Shown in pieces: positions 1 through 12,262 of a DNA stretch of 64,000 bases. Made by a program: the position numbers and the translations under genes. The DNA comes from Oscheius onirici (Eukaryota; Nematoda; Chromadorea; Rhabditida; Rhabditidae). The stretch covers positions 9,162,501-9,226,500 of the forward strand of contig OW051470.1 in assembly GCA_932521025.1 (NCBI GenBank), written 5' to 3'. The notes under the pieces are model-generated. The model was not told the origin of the DNA. It did not search any database and worked only from the letters and a program-made list of their open reading frames with translations. Numbering within the stretch: position 1 is the stretch's first letter; every line of letters begins with the position of its first letter.

Positions 1-311
1 CCGTAGGTGAAAATGAGAGAATAGGGGTGATGGATTGGAGCAAATAGATGTTTTCTTCTCTCTGTGTCTGTTGCCCTTCACAGAGACGACAGGTTACGAT
101 AACATCTCTTTCGGCTGCCAGTCGGAAACACGTGTAACAGCACACTGGAGAACATACAGACATACATACAGTTAGCCGCCATAAGGGAGACAAAGAGAAA
201 GGCTTTGTCCAGAAATGAGAGACTGATTTACCAGATGTGTCTCTGTCCCCTGACAGTAAAAACAACATCTTACGTGCTAAGTTTATTTTCCAATCCGGTC
301 CTGATACCTCT
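1..311. other. No gene recognised
   Basis: I see no supported gene in this stretch. It is the 3' flank of the minus-strand gene that ends at 312 and is rich in short CTCTGT/GACAGAG-type simple sequence that recurs throughout the window. Confidence 0.5.
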
Positions 312-1890
312 CTAGTCCTTCGATTTCATTTGCAGCGTGCCCTGTTCCACAACTTCGACCGACTTGCTGGCCTTTACTCTCTTCTTCTTGGCTACGTTTC
401 CGCCCGTCCTCAGCGATGTCTTCCGCTGCTCGACCGCCGTCGGCATGTCCTGAGACGGCGTTTGTCGTCGTCTTCTACCCGTCGGTGTCAGCAGCTCCGA
501 CGGCTGCGTCGAAATGACTTTTCGCGGCTTCTGTTCCCTGATAGAGCGCTCACTTTCCAGCGTCTTTTCTTCTCGAAGCCGGGCCGACGGCTCTCTGGCA
601 CTCTTCATCACGTCCCGATTGGCTTTTGTCTTCTGAAAAAGGGGAAGTTAGTGTGACTCTCTGTCCCTCCAAATTTCCAAATGCCTATCTCTCTGATTCT
701 ACTGTAACTGTTCTACCTCTGCTACTGTACAGTACAACAAGGCTCAAAAGTTAGGAAGAGTACAGGACACGGGACTGGAAATGTGGGTCCATTGCAGTAG
801 AGTCGTCTGGGCAAATAACGAATGAGTTCAGTCGTCAAAATTGTGGTACAGTAATCGCCGAGGTGCGGTATTAACATCAAAACTGGGCAAAAACGCAATC
901 AGTAGCTAGTCGAGACAGTTAGTCGGGAGTCCCAACTCGGGACAGTCATGTGTTCCAACTGTGCTCTGAAGAGTTGGGAAAGGGTCTGGTGGGAGTGGTG
1001 AACAAGATAGAAGTACAGTCAGCAAAGCACAGTAGTTTCTTTTTAGAAACAGGGACACAGAGAGTCTGGTTCAAAAGTCGTCCAGTAAACAATGGTAGAT
1101 AAATATGGGCGGTCAGATGAGTCACAAAATTCAGATCTTCTTCCTATGCATAGTACTAGTAGAAATATGGAAATCAGTCGGGACAGTGTGTTCCACTGTG
1201 TCACAATGTGTTCCAACTGTGCTCTGAAGAGTCGAGAAAGAATCTGGTGAGAGTGGTGAACAAGGTAGAAGTACAGTCAGCAAAGCACAGTAGTCAAAAT
1301 ATAGGGAACGAGAGTCAGTCAGAGGTCGGTTAGAAACGGGGCACAGAGAGTTCTGATTCAAGAGTCTTCCAATAAGCAGTGGTATGAGCAGCCATATGAG
1401 TCACAAAGTTCACATCTTCCTCCTATGCATAGTACTGGTAGAACTACCGAACGGTCAGTAATTGTCTGGTAGTCGGTACTGATCTGTCTCTCCGACTCGC
1501 TATCTCTCTGAAACCAAAACAAAGATTTTCTACCTTCGTCTGCAGCTTCACCTCCTCCGACTTGACATCCGGATCGGCTGAAGCGAGACTGGCCACATCG
1601 TCGCGTGTGTCGTCCTCGCTGTTGAGCCAATCCAGTCCAGACGGATCCTTTCTCCCTGAACATTGCGTCGGCTCGACTTTCAGCTCCTTCTTCTCCTCCT
1701 TGCTCTTCGAGATCTGTCCCGCTTCCACTGTGCTCTGCTTGTTGTCTACACTCGTCTGCACTGAGAGCGTTTTTTTGTCCGAGTTCTGTTGAGACGATCG
1801 CGACGTCGCTCGCTCCTTCCCGGAGGATGGCTTCTTTTTGGAGCAGAAGAGAGCCAGTAGTGGCGACAGGAGCAGAAGGTAGAACAGCAT
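312..1890 (-). CDS. Uncharacterised protein with N-terminal hydrophobic segment
   Basis: I do not recognise this gene. A two-exon model reads exon 1 at 1890-1534 and exon 2 at 632-312, with a GTAGAA donor and a TTTTTCAG acceptor in phase 0, giving about 225 residues. Residues 1-17 (MLFYLLLLSPLLALFCS) form a signal peptide or signal anchor. The rest is charged and low in complexity, with many Lys, Arg, Glu and Ser and no domain I can name. The 900-bp intron contains a roughly 240-bp direct duplication. The SL1 RNA gene 1 lies 330 bp upstream on the same strand, and an additional upstream exon cannot be excluded. A spurious ORF is possible, because two overlapping frames are open around 1.4-1.98 kb. 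Confidence 0.4.
948..1443. repeat. Direct duplication of about 220-240 bp inside intron
   Basis: The segment 948-1165 is repeated at 1206-1443 in the same orientation. Both copies carry TGTGTTCCAACTGTGCTCTG near the start, then GAAGTACAGTCAGCAAAGCA, and both end near CCTATGCATAGTACT. The copies differ at scattered bases and small indels, so the duplication is not recent. It lies in the intron of the unknown minus-strand gene. Confidence 0.8.
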
Positions 1891-2218
1891 TCGTCGAGTC
1901 CTCTAGTCGCGAAATTGTTTTTTGAAGTTTGTTTTTGAAACTTTTTGAATTAGTTTGTTTGGAAAACTTTTCTTTGAGCAATCTTTGAAAACCTCAAATT
2001 GCTTCTTTATGAAAGTTTTTTTTTGGAAATTTATTGTTCGAGTGTTCCAAACAATCAAGCCAGAACAATTATTAGCTTGCAACTGTCTAGTTTGTCCAGG
2101 GTCTCGTCTTCTGGGCTTTTTGTTGTGAGTCTATGTTCCATTGCATGCCTTCATGCCCGTTCCAGATAGTGACCGTCTTCTAGATGCTATTGTCTGATAA
2201 TAACAGAGAGATATTTTT

Positions 2219-2318
2219 GTCTTCCCAAAGAAGAGAAGACTGTTCCAAAATTTCTTTCAACCACTACTGTGAAGTAGGGTCGGAAACAATGAATACCTCA
2301 AACTTGGGTAATTAAACC
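2219..2318 (-). ncRNA. sl1: SL1 spliced-leader RNA gene, copy 1
   Basis: The minus strand at 2318-2297 is a perfect match to the 22-nt nematode SL1 leader as I know it (begins GGTTTAATTACCC, ends AAGTTTGAG). It is followed at once by a GT splice donor (GTATTC). Downstream are an ATTGTTTCCGACCC block resembling the C. elegans SL1 intron domain, an Sm-site-like AATTTTGGAAC, and a terminal hairpin (GTCTTCTC paired with GGGAAGAC) ending at 2219. That makes a 100-nt RNA. SL1 RNA donates the capped leader to pre-mRNA 5' ends by trans-splicing. A promoter-like motif lies at -49 to -67. No 5S rRNA is visible beside it, unlike the 5S-linked arrays of some nematodes. Confidence 0.95.
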
Positions 2319-2805
2319 AAAGAGATTGCTCACCCTCGAGAGATAAGGGACAGTGAAATAGTAGACGGTACGGAAGATGTCGGGAAACTTTGGGTGTCTT
2401 GCCAAAATGAGTTTCAAATTTCGGTTCCGCGCGACAAATCCATTTTCCACTTTTTACGGGTTTTACCAGTTTTGTGTTACAGTATCGAGGCTTGTACTCG
2501 TATTATTTTGGAGTTGCTAGTAGCTGTCTAGTTGGTCCAGGGTCTTGTCTTGATATTCTTTGTTCTTCTTCCTTGTGCTCGTCGTCAAATGTCTAGGAAA
2601 AGAAAGCTTTTCAGTTCGATTCAACCTGCTGGCCTCATCAATCTGCCAACAGTTTGCACAGTGAGAATTTTTGGTCCCTATGATCCCAGGAACCGGAATT
2701 ATTGACAACTTTTCCTGCTTTTTGGTCCAACAAATCTTCACCCTTTTCACTCCCAAAAACTATCTAACTTCTGGTCATCCCCTTATACAGTCCGTCCGTA
2801 CATGA
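2319..2805. other. Spacer between SL1 gene and tRNA-Lys
   Basis: Apart from the SL1 promoter motif, this stretch holds one possible minus-strand exon near 2523-2593 (after a TTTTCCTAG acceptor). Its 3' part, around 2523-2550, is a near repeat of 2084-2112 (CTGTCTAGTT(T/G)GTCCAGGGTC). I cannot attach that exon to a gene. Confidence 0.4.
2367..2385 (-). promoter_or_regulatory. Candidate proximal sequence element of SL1 copy 1
   Basis: On the plus strand this reads GGTACGGAAGATGTCGGGA. It begins 49 bases and ends 67 bases upstream of the SL1 5' nucleotide. A matching element lies at exactly the same distance from SL1 copy 2 and from both U2 genes. In metazoan snRNA genes a PSE in this region recruits SNAPc; the function here is inferred from position and similarity. 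Confidence 0.65.
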
Positions 2806-2877
2806 GCCACGTTAGCTCAGTGGTAGAGCGTTGGACTTTTAATCCAACGGCCAAGGGTTCGAGTCCCTTACGTGGCT
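2806..2877 (+). tRNA. tRNA-Lys (anticodon TTT)
   Basis: A complete 72-nt tRNA without intron. The 7-bp acceptor stem is perfect (GCCACGT with ACGTGGC), the D arm is TAGCTCAGTGGTAGAGC, and the anticodon stem TTGGA/TCCAA closes loop CTTTTAA, giving anticodon TTT. The T arm contains GGTTCGAGTCC (B box). A T8 run directly downstream is the expected Pol III terminator. Confidence 0.97.
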
Positions 2878-3200
2878 TAATTTTTTTTGCTTCTTTTCTA
2901 CCATCTAAAAAAAGAATTTTTTTGATCGATTCGCCCTACCACCAGCCTCATCAATCCATCGCGCCGTCTGACCTCGCTTATGGGTTGTATATTGGGCATC
3001 TAATAAGCACCCCGGCGCTGACAGATAACTTGCGCAATCGGGAGAGGCTATGCGTCCATCTTGGCAATCTAAATGAGCGTGGAATGGCAAAAAAAAAGCA
3101 AACGGGGGAACAGTTTAAGCCAGAAACAAACAAACAATTAACGGAAGTAACAATTTCGATCAACAAGAGAGTCGGGCCGGAAGGAAGGAAAGACAGCCTA

Positions 3201-6200
3201 CTAGGTCTTTGTTGTCCTCTTCTTCGGCGTCTTAACGGTGCTCTGAAAATGACAGGATTAGTGGAAAAAAAAAGCAAGAGAACGATTTGGATACATAAAA
3301 GCAATCCCTTAGCAATTGTGGACAGTTTCATGATACAAGGTTAGCAACGCCCTTCCAGGGCTAAGGTAGAAATTCATGACTTCGCTCTGTCGCGGAGCCC
3401 TAGTCCTTGTTTCCCTTTCATTCTACCTTTGTTACTCTCCTCCAGTCACTCTTCCTGACCCTCCAAAGGAACTACCGAAATTGTATTTGAACCCACTCCC
3501 TCCCAAGTCTAATTTCAAAATGTAGGACATGAACGGGTCGCCCGGTCCTTTCCTACTTTAGCGAGTCTCAGTCCTACTGTACATTCCTTTCTTCCCTTGT
3601 CACTTTGCTCCTGTCACCCAGACTCTCCAAAGAAATTATCAAAGTCATAAGAACCCTTCGCGCACTTGCTTTTCCTGCCACGAGTTGTTAAGAAGCAATG
3701 TCTGTAATATTTTAGCTAAAAACGGGGGGTCCGGCGATAGGGGTTTTTTCTTGCCAACTAGGTTAGATAAGTAGTAAACACGCTACTTATGAGTGAATTA
3801 GCCTACCCAGTGTGTTTTTGGGCCAAAATTATTTTTTGGATTTTCGTATTTTCGCAATTTTTTATTTTTCCCCTATTTTTTCACTATTTTTACACTTGAA
3901 TACACTTTTCTAGTGTATTTTTTTAACGCTGAATCGATTAAGCATGGTTAGAAGTCGAAAAAATAAGCGCAAAACGTCAAAAAATAAGAAAATGTGGATG
4001 TTTTTATTTTTTGAAATCCAAATTCCCGCCCTCAAAAAAGCGCGGCAATTTGAAAAGTGCAGTTTAAAAAAACTCATTTTCCAGATAGAGTATCCTTTCC
4101 GTTATAGGGCGAAAACGAAATTATTAGGGTAAATGAGGGGTAAGAAGACCTATTTACCAGCAAAATATTTTTTTCGCCCAATAACGGAAAGGGTAAATTA
4201 TCGCAAAAATTCGTTTTTTGGCCACCTCCAAGGTCCATAACTTTTTTCTGAAGCTTTTTTTGCCCCCATGACCCCTCGCTGTCACGGAGCCCTAGTCGTG
4301 GTTTCCCTTTCGTTCCTCCCGACCCTCCAAAGAAACTACCGAAAGCTCCCTTCCAAGCCTAATTGCAAAATATAGGACCTGAACGGGTCGGATCGCCCGG
4401 CCCCAGCTTTTGTGAGCCTCAGTCCTACTGTCCCTTCCCTTCTCCACTTGTCATTCTGTTCCAGTCACACAGTCCCAGTAAGAAACCACTAAAGAACCCT
4501 TCGCGCACTTGCTTTTCCTATCGCGACTTGTTAAAAACTAATTTGTGCACAAAGTTCCCCTCCTTATCCTCAATTAGAGCTTCAGACACAGACGCGAGAG
4601 CATTTTTAAGTGGATAAAGTTTCGTCTAGCTCTGGATAACCAGAAAGTTTCTATTCTCAGTTAAACTTGGCTTTTGGAACGGTGTGAAGGCGCCTTACAA
4701 TTAGTAACTTGCATAGCCGTCGCAAAACGGATAAGCGAAATTTCATACGAAATTTGTTCCAGTTTGTGGGCAAAAATGCACTGCCATGCTTACGCTACTT
4801 CACGTAACTAAAATAGCAACGGCTATGGTTATGATCGTAAAATTTCCCGTCTTTATAACTTCTGCCAAATCTTTTTGTTGACGACAAGAAAATCTGCTTG
4901 AAATTTCACTGATTTTATACGGAAAATTTGTGAACTTTCTATCAACTTTGAAAACCTGCAACGGTCCTAAAAACGCCACTTTGTATAAAAAAACCATACC
5001 TTTTGCTTCTTTTCAGCAACGACCACAGTTTCCGGAGCACCATCCGCCTCTACAGGAACCTCCTCAACTTCCAGAACCTCCGGAACATCGTCCTCATTTC
5101 CCCATGTTTTCTTCTTGATAACCGTCAAGTAGGGCACAGAGCTGAGATCGTACTCGACGCCCATACCTTTCAGCTTTTGGTCCAATTTTCTGAAGCTGCT
5201 TCGTCTTCTGGCCTAAAATAGAGCTTTTTGTGCGTAAAAAAGTGAACCGACTCTGAGCTCGCTCTCCTTCTCCTCACTTTTCGGGTTATTCTGCTTCTTG
5301 GCCGCCTTTTTGGCAGCGCCCTTCATGTGAGGCGGGGCAACGTATCGTGGACCGCTCAGCATGCACTTCGGGGGCTTTTCCATGACCTGAAACCAGAATA
5401 ATTGTCCTGTTAGTGACATTTTTTTTGCCATGGCGCAATGGTAAGATGTTAGATAACGGCCCAAACGACGAGTATTTGTCACATATTTTCGTTTTTTTTT
5501 TTGCATTTTTTATACTTAAAAGAATGCTAGGAAAGTGGTTTCTACCGACCAGTTTGGCCGAAATCTTGGGTTAAAGTGGAACTTACACGACAGAGAAGAC
5601 GCTTCTCGAACATGAGGTATCCGTTCATCGTCTCCGCAGCAACTTCGGCCACTTCCTTGTTCTCGAAGCCGACGTAGGCCCATCCTTTGTGATTTCCAGT
5701 CTTCAGACTTCTGGCCACGCGGGCACGAATGACGGTGCCGAATTGGGTGAAATATTCCCACAGTTGCTGAAAATTGACTGGTTTTAGGGTCAAGTTTTGT
5801 CGTCTTCTCATCATCCAGTTATTTTTTCGATTTCAGGACGAAAAATGTCTGGCACTACACGATTTTGGTCGTTATTTTCGAGAAAATCGATGGAAAACGG
5901 TACACTTTCGCGAAGAGCCAAATTTTGGAGGAAAAAACGACTTTTGCCTGCTATAAGGCTAAAATTCAGAGCTAGGATTGAATAAATCTGTTTTGTAATA
6001 TGAAAACTACGAGAAATAGACGGAAAGGCTAAAAAAACAATTCTTCTGTTTTAGTAGAACATTCGCTCCAAAATGTACTACGACTAAAAATGTACAAAAA
6101 TGAGTATTTTTTTGTTGCATTTTTCCTAACAAATTTGCATAAAATGACAAAAAAAACGAACCTTTTCAAAGAATCCAAAGGGCAGACACTGAATCTTCAC

Positions 6201-6269
6201 GACGTGAATTTCCTTCTTTGACTTTTTCGGCATGTTGCCATTGGAAATGTGGGCAACTTCTTGGGCCAT
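3201..6269 (-). CDS. NIFK: NIFK/Nop15-type nucleolar RRM protein
   Basis: Five exons join in phase: 6269-6162, 5766-5587, 5386-5252, 5212-5000 and 3242-3201 (225 residues). One RRM spans about residues 22-100, with an RNP2-like [11 protein letters not shown], an RNP1 KGWAYVGF, and RLLCRV after it. A basic Lys-rich tail follows, including a [16 protein letters not shown] stretch that resembles the segment after the RRM in the NIFK (MKI67 FHA-interacting) family. Such proteins act in large-subunit pre-rRNA processing in the nucleolus. The last exon encodes only [13 protein letters not shown], and its 1.76-kb intron is unusually long here and contains a duplicated repeat. The third donor is GTCGGT, weaker than the others. 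An ATTTTCAG acceptor near 6302 could receive a spliced leader. The gene starts 359 bp after stim-1 on the same strand, so an operon is possible. Confidence 0.85.
3385..4540. repeat. Diverged direct repeat pair in NIFK intron
   Basis: About 300 bp at 3385-3700 is repeated at 4270-4535 in the same orientation. Shared blocks include GGAGCCCTAGTC, TGAACGGGTCG, TCTCAGTCCTACTGT (TCAGTCCTACTGT in copy 2) and AACCCTTCGCGCACTTGCTT. The intervening AT-rich sequence is not part of the repeat. I see no coding capacity and no clear termini. The left end near 3338 (GGTTAGCAACGCCCTTCCAG) has relatives near 48,425 and 58,640, so this may be one end of a dispersed element. Confidence 0.7.
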
Positions 6270-6627
6270 TTCTAAACTCTTTTTTAAGGCAAATCTCCCT
6301 GAAAATTATAGATATTACTCGGCTTAAAACCCACAAAAAATCAATTAAAAAGTCTACGTAAAACCGATGCTTTTATCACAGAAAAATCACAGTTCAAAAA
6401 TCAGGGAAAAGGTACAATAAAACGAGAGAAAAAAGTGAATAAAGCTACGATATGCACGAGTAGTGGGGGGATTGTAAGTGTCAAAAAATGCTGAGCTTTT
6501 TTCTATGACTATTTTTTGAAAAGGCAAGGCGTTCCCGCAATCGATACAAGCAGTTTGAAGTCTGGGGGCAAGAAAAATGTTATTACATCGCTAAAACGGG
6601 CAAAAAAAGGGGTAAAATGTGAGAAAA

Positions 6628-9600
6628 CTACGAGACATTGGAGCCGAGACTGCCATTCTGGAGACTGCCTTTAGATGTGGACTTTTTGAAGAGTTTCAGC
6701 AGCGGATGTTTCTTCTTCTTCTCTTTCGACATTATTGAGTCAGTGTCGTCTGCGAGCCTGCAATTGATTGAATTTTGAAGACGGAGAGAAAGAAAAAAAA
6801 TGCAAATTTTTGTAATCACACCATTTTCGGCATATTAAGCAGCTTCTGAGGTAATGGCATTGACTAGAGCAAAATGTGCCCGATTTTAGCTCCGTTTTAG
6901 AAGAACAAAGGCGAAGAATGCATAGTTTTAACAAAATGCTGTAATATTTTGTTCCTGAACCGGTTTCACTGCGAAAAACGTCCAAAACATCTAACTTCCG
7001 GCTACAACATTCAGATTTGTTCTTGGGCCTAACTGAAATCTAGCCAAAGAATTTTGGTCGTCCATATGAGCAACAAGACAAAAAGGGGAACTACCGAAAG
7101 GCGATTTAGAATATGCAACAAGTGGGAACGTTCTCCAAATTTTGTGCCAAAAATTTGGCCTTTTCTTAGTCTGTCGGCCATACTTTCCTCAAGATTTTAT
7201 GAGCAATATAATCAGGCGGTTTGATTTAGGAGATGCAACAAAAAATTGGGGTACTTTCAGCACGCCTTGGCATGCTTTCTACAGCGCTTACTGTCAGATT
7301 TCTTCATCATTTTCCTGGCGAAAATTCACAGCATCCAGAATCTTTTGTTCACTGTTATTTTTAAAAATTAATGTGAAAAACGGGTGCATGTCATGCAAAG
7401 AGAAGTTTCAAACGACATATAATTAGAAAGATTAGAAAGTGAAAAAGAGCCTCATGCAAAGCAGTTGAAGATCGAACTTACTGCGGCGAGCTGTCAGCAT
7501 GCTGGACAATGGGAACCATACGAATAGGTTGTGTCATCTGCTTTGCCTCTGAGCTACTAGCAATTACCCCATTTGGCAAGCATGCCAGTACCGCTGTGGC
7601 TTGCTGCAGAGGCTGTGGCTGATGCTGGTTATTTCCATTCGACGAGACGGAAGAGCTGTCTGAAAGTGCCAGTTTTTTTAGCTGAATGTGTGATTTAAAA
7701 TGGGTGTTAAAAAGCACATAAAAAGCTGAATTTTTATAGGGAAAAACTCACCAGACCGGTTCGAATAAAAGTGATGATTTGAGACGGAATGAGAGAGTTC
7801 AGAACTGTAGAGGATGGGGAAGCCGCAGAGCGATTCAATCTGCATCCAGCGATCCTGAGTGTCTTTTGTAAGGGCGTGAATCTTTTCCATTCGGGTTCTG
7901 GAAGGAAGAAAATGGAAAAATTTGACTATTTTGAGCGAAAAAAAAGAACGAAACACGTACCTTAGAGCATAAATCTTGCTATCCACTTGATCGCTGGCCG
8001 ACGCTGCTCCTGTCGCCAGTTTTAACGACGAGAAGACGCTTCCCTGCTTCTTCTGCAGCCTGTCCACGAGCTCTATCGCTTCCTTCATCTCCTTTAGGCA
8101 CCTATACATCAAATTTTCAGGGTAACCTTAAAAAATAGTTTACTCTTGCCGCTTTGTGTCCAAAAACATCATTTCACTCTCGCAGGTCTTCCTCAGTAGG
8201 GGCTGTAGAGCCAGCGGCGGTCCGCTACAGGCTCCATTCTGTTCCAGTCGTCTCTCGGCCTCTGCCAGTTGGATTCGCAGATTTTCCATTTCGGCGGCAC
8301 TGACTCCGTCATTGGCTTCACTTTAAATTTTTTGGCTTACTTTTGGGTAAAAAGAGTAAAAACCTGGTATTTCTCTCGTCCTTCCATCGCCTCTGGACGT
8401 CTTCAAATTCCGTCTCCATATTTTTAAGCATATTTAGGCGATTGTTGAGCTCATTCACGTGCTGGATGGCGCGCTTTCTCTGGCGGACGTAGACGATGAG
8501 CAGTGTTGTCAGGAGAAGGAGCTGGAAATTAGGGAATTTTAAGATTTCCGAACAATTTTGATCCAAAAAACAGCGTTCGTCAATAAAATACCCAAAAATG
8601 GAGAACAATTGATAAGAAAACAGCTTCCTGTCTCTCAGTCTCTCTGCCTAAATACTCGCCCTTTTTTGAAGACGATGTTTGATTACAACCTGCTCCCGAT
8701 AAGACTAGATAAGAGGAACGGGAAAACAGTCTGACTACTTACCAAGAGTCCCAGAGCGATGTCTTTGGCCCGATTGGAGATCGGACGGTATCCGAAAAGG
8801 ACAATATCCAGAGCTTTTAACCGGAGAAGCTGGCGATGAACTGACGACTTGATTCCGAGCTTTGTAGCCATGTACGTCGAGTTTTGGGCGGCTAGTCTAA
8901 GATTTTCTAATGAAAATTGTTAACAAATGAATACCTCGGAAGAACACTGCCATCCATCTTGATCTTCTCGACTCGATCGGCATACATTGGCAAATTGACG
9001 ACATTCACGAGCCACTCCTTTATCTAAATAGAGGGAATTGGTAATTGGTGACAGAAGATCAAAGAGCGCAGATAGATACACTCCGTTCTTCTCCTACTGA
9101 ACAGCTAACATAAAGCGAGCCTATTTACGCAAGAATAGCGTTTTTTTCTAGATTATTCCATTGTTCGGTTCAACATCACTTTTGTGTTCTAGACATGTTC
9201 TACAATGATATAGCATTCGATCAACCCTATAGCATGCAGAACATCGCTAACAATAAGATGCAAAAAGACAAAATTGACTTGAAACAGGGGTTTTGGCTTC
9301 TGTGTACTAATTCTGCACGCTTTGCATACTTAGTTTGTAAGCCGCCAAACACAGTCCTTCAAAATAATGTCAAGCCGGGGCCGACTGACTCAAACAGCTT
9401 GTATTTTCGAACATTCTAGAGTATCCAAGCTTTACATATTATCTATGCATACCGGTCCCGCAAACCTACAGTGATTCTTGTCATTACTGAGAATACGTGA
9501 CCAGCTTCTTCTTCGAAATAAAATTATCAATGTTGTAGACACGACTTGTGCTTTAACTAATTCGAAACTCGCTGTTGATAAGTAACCAGAGTTCATAATA

Positions 9601-10671
9601 CCATGTGATGATTATCAGTAGCCGGGACGGCGGAAATACGTAAATGGCAAACGGAAGTCTATCAGAAAATACTGACCTCTTCAGTTGTCCACGCTCTTTC
9701 GGGCGACTCGAACCAGGCTTCCCAGAGGTCGTCGACGGTGATGGCGTTGTCGTCCTCGTGAAACTCGCTGGCCCGTTTCATGCTGTCCGAGCTGCGCATC
9801 TTCATGTCGTCTTTTACGAACTGAAATAATTCTTATTGGAAAAATGATAAGTAATGTATTTTTAGGCGAAAAGTTCATTTTGATTTTTTCAGCTAGACCG
9901 AGACTGTAAATTGGGACATTTGAGACCTATTCTACCCATTTTCAACGTTTTTCCCTGATTGCTGGCTGCCCACCACAGTCACGACAGTTCACACACTGGA
10001 GCCACTTTTGGGGCAAAAATGAGATTTTACTTACTCCCGCAAACTTCTTTTTCTTTTCCAGACTTGTGTAATTGCAAAATCAGCTCTTCATCGATTGTTT
10101 TCAGTCATTTTAGAGGCGGTAAAATAGCACATAAAGCAAGGAGATAATGGTTCCAAAGTGCAACCAGGGCTCTTTTTCAATGATTTTAAAGGACTGCCAA
10201 CAAAAATATTGACAACAAAACTCACTCCTGCAGTCTCATTGTGGTCGATTGATCCGGAATTGTCGTCGTCAATTTCTCGGTGTATTTCGGCAATGGCCGC
10301 GTAGCCGGCAGCATCTCGAACTTTTTCCTCTTCTGCCGTCACCACGACGTCTAAATTTTGACCTTTTGTAAGCGTAAAATGATTTGTGTTCACTTCTCAG
10401 AAATTTCTGATTTTGTATCGAAAAATGGGTAAAATAGAAGCAAACAGTGAAAAATTAGCAAAATTCCGTCGGGGCGTAAAATTTTGTGCTGAAGTTGACG
10501 CAATATTGCGTACTTTTTCACGAAAAAAATAGAAATTTTTTAGGACAAAGCGAGGCTGAACCCAGAGCGAAACAATAACTTACTCCTCGTTTTGACCTCC
10601 GGGCCCCTCTCCTTGGCCCAGACGATGTAGGCAAGTGTTAGCAATAGTAGTAATCGTAGAAAACGCGTCAT
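6628..10671 (-). CDS. stim-1: Stromal interaction molecule (STIM), ER calcium sensor
   Basis: Eleven exons join in phase: 10671-10584, 10350-10226, 9820-9677, 9023-8935, 8896-8743, 8521-8364, 8320-8144, 8101-7961, 7897-7752, 7659-7482 and 6757-6628 (509 residues). A signal peptide covers residues 1-19. The EF-hand loop is [12 protein letters not shown] (57-68), a complete 12-residue Ca2+ loop. A SAM domain follows at about 117-185. One membrane segment is encoded across the exon 5/6 junction ([18 protein letters not shown], about 195-212). Coiled coils and the Orai-activating region occupy about 215-400. The C-terminus is a polybasic tail ([13 protein letters not shown]), like the lysine-rich lipid-binding tail of vertebrate STIM. 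The family senses ER luminal Ca2+ and gates Orai channels at ER-plasma membrane junctions. Confidence 0.95.
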
Positions 10672-12262
10672 TTCTCCTTCTCTAGTAAATTGGCATCTGA
10701 AGGCCACGAAAATAATTGAAAAAGCGACGAAAAATGACAGAAGAGAGGTACTTGATCTTATCTCAAATGGGCTGTCTGTGTGAATCAACGAGCGGGTCCG
10801 ACCCGCGCTCTATGAAGCTTGGAAAACACGTGAAAGATGCGTAGGAGTGTCTCTCTCTGTCGGCGAATAGTGAGAAGCGTGTAGAGAGAAAACAAAATTG
10901 GAGATGATGAGTAGGACGAACTTGGATGCTTCCGGAGAAAGATCAGGTATCAAAACTTGGAAAAACGGCGGAAATTACATCAGTTTTAGTTAGCCAAAGA
11001 CTATTTTTGGCAGTTTGGTGTGATTGAAGTTGTTCAGAGTGAACTTGATGATCTTTGATGGTTTTAGTTGGAAAACACATGCAAAATGACTAACTTACAT
11101 CGCGAGAACTTTAAAATGATACCAAAAACGGCAGAAAAGCTTGAAAGCTGTGAAGAAGAAACTGAATAACAACGAGAAGTTGCTTCAGATTTTGGTTTAA
11201 ACACTACTATGGTTTGTTCAAAAAAAAGAATGTTTTTGTGAAAAAAGAAATCCGAAACAATCAAAAATAGAAAAATGACGCTCTAAGAGAGTGTTGATGC
11301 GGTTGTATGCGTATATAGGCCTGGGAATAGTACTCCTACTTGTGATTTATCAATCCTACCGATGAAATCACTTGCTTTGACAAATTTAAACGGTAAAAAC
11401 TGAAAACAGAACTATTTTCCACTATTTTTTTCTCTTATAATCATAGAGGGCATTTGCACGATTGATAGGCAAGAAAGAAACAAGAAAAATGACCTAAAAA
11501 TAATAAAAAGGAACAAAAATTCGACTAGAAAAACGGCAAAAATTTGAAATACCGCCAAAAATAATTTGCGCGCCAAGTCCCCTCGAGACCAAGCCGGAAC
11601 CAAATTTTGAAGGTCATTTTGGCGACCTATAACTGTTTCTAAATCTATTCTTGTTGCTTTTCAACAAATTTTATGGCAAAAATGACACAATTGAGAAGGA
11701 AAATGCGGAAAGCAAGAGGAGGAAAAAGAAAGTCTAGGAAATTTAGGATATTCAAATTCAGCGGTAAAATATTTTCCAATTCAGGCGGGGGAAAATCAAT
11801 TTTTCAAAATTTCTTGTCATGTTATTTTCTCATTTTCTCTTGCCCCCTTTTCCTCCTGTTTTTCTTTTATTTTCCCCCCAATATCTCTCAATTTCTGCTG
11901 CAAACAAGTGCCGGAATGCGAAAATATGCGCAAAACATCCAAAGGTGATCTGAAAGCAGCATCTCTGCTCGCTTTTCTCTCAATTTACCCTTTGTCAATT
12001 TTTCAGCAATTTTCTCGTTGCAAAACAAATTAAAACAGCTTTTTCAAGCATTTAGGAACAAAAATCTAGAAAAAGGACTGGAAAAAAAGTGTAGGAATTC
12101 TAGCGCGCTGTCTGTTTCTCGCCCAGAGTCAGACACGCAGAAGTTGCCTGGCGGGGCTCGCGAACCGGCCTTACGGTTTTCTCTCTGTCTCCCAACTATA
12201 GACACCAATTCGCTATTATATTCCCGCCAATTTCAGAGTTTATGGCCTGAAAGGAGCCGCTG
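10672..12262. other. Divergent intergenic region, stim-1 / AFF
   Basis: This 1.6-kb gap separates two divergently transcribed genes and should hold both promoters. I see no RNA gene, repeat array or conserved ORF in it. A TTTCAG at 12,229-12,234, about 30 bp upstream of the AFF start codon, could be a spliced-leader acceptor. A CCTTCAG on the minus strand near 10,697 could serve stim-1. Confidence 0.45.

Noticed and set aside
2978-3331. 117-codon minus-strand frame with a hydrophobic start
   Set aside because: It overlaps the last NIFK exon in another frame, has no splice context and no similarity I recognise.
5774-5985. Plus-strand frames opposite the first NIFK intron
   Set aside because: They are short, unconserved in appearance and lie in intronic sequence of the NIFK gene.
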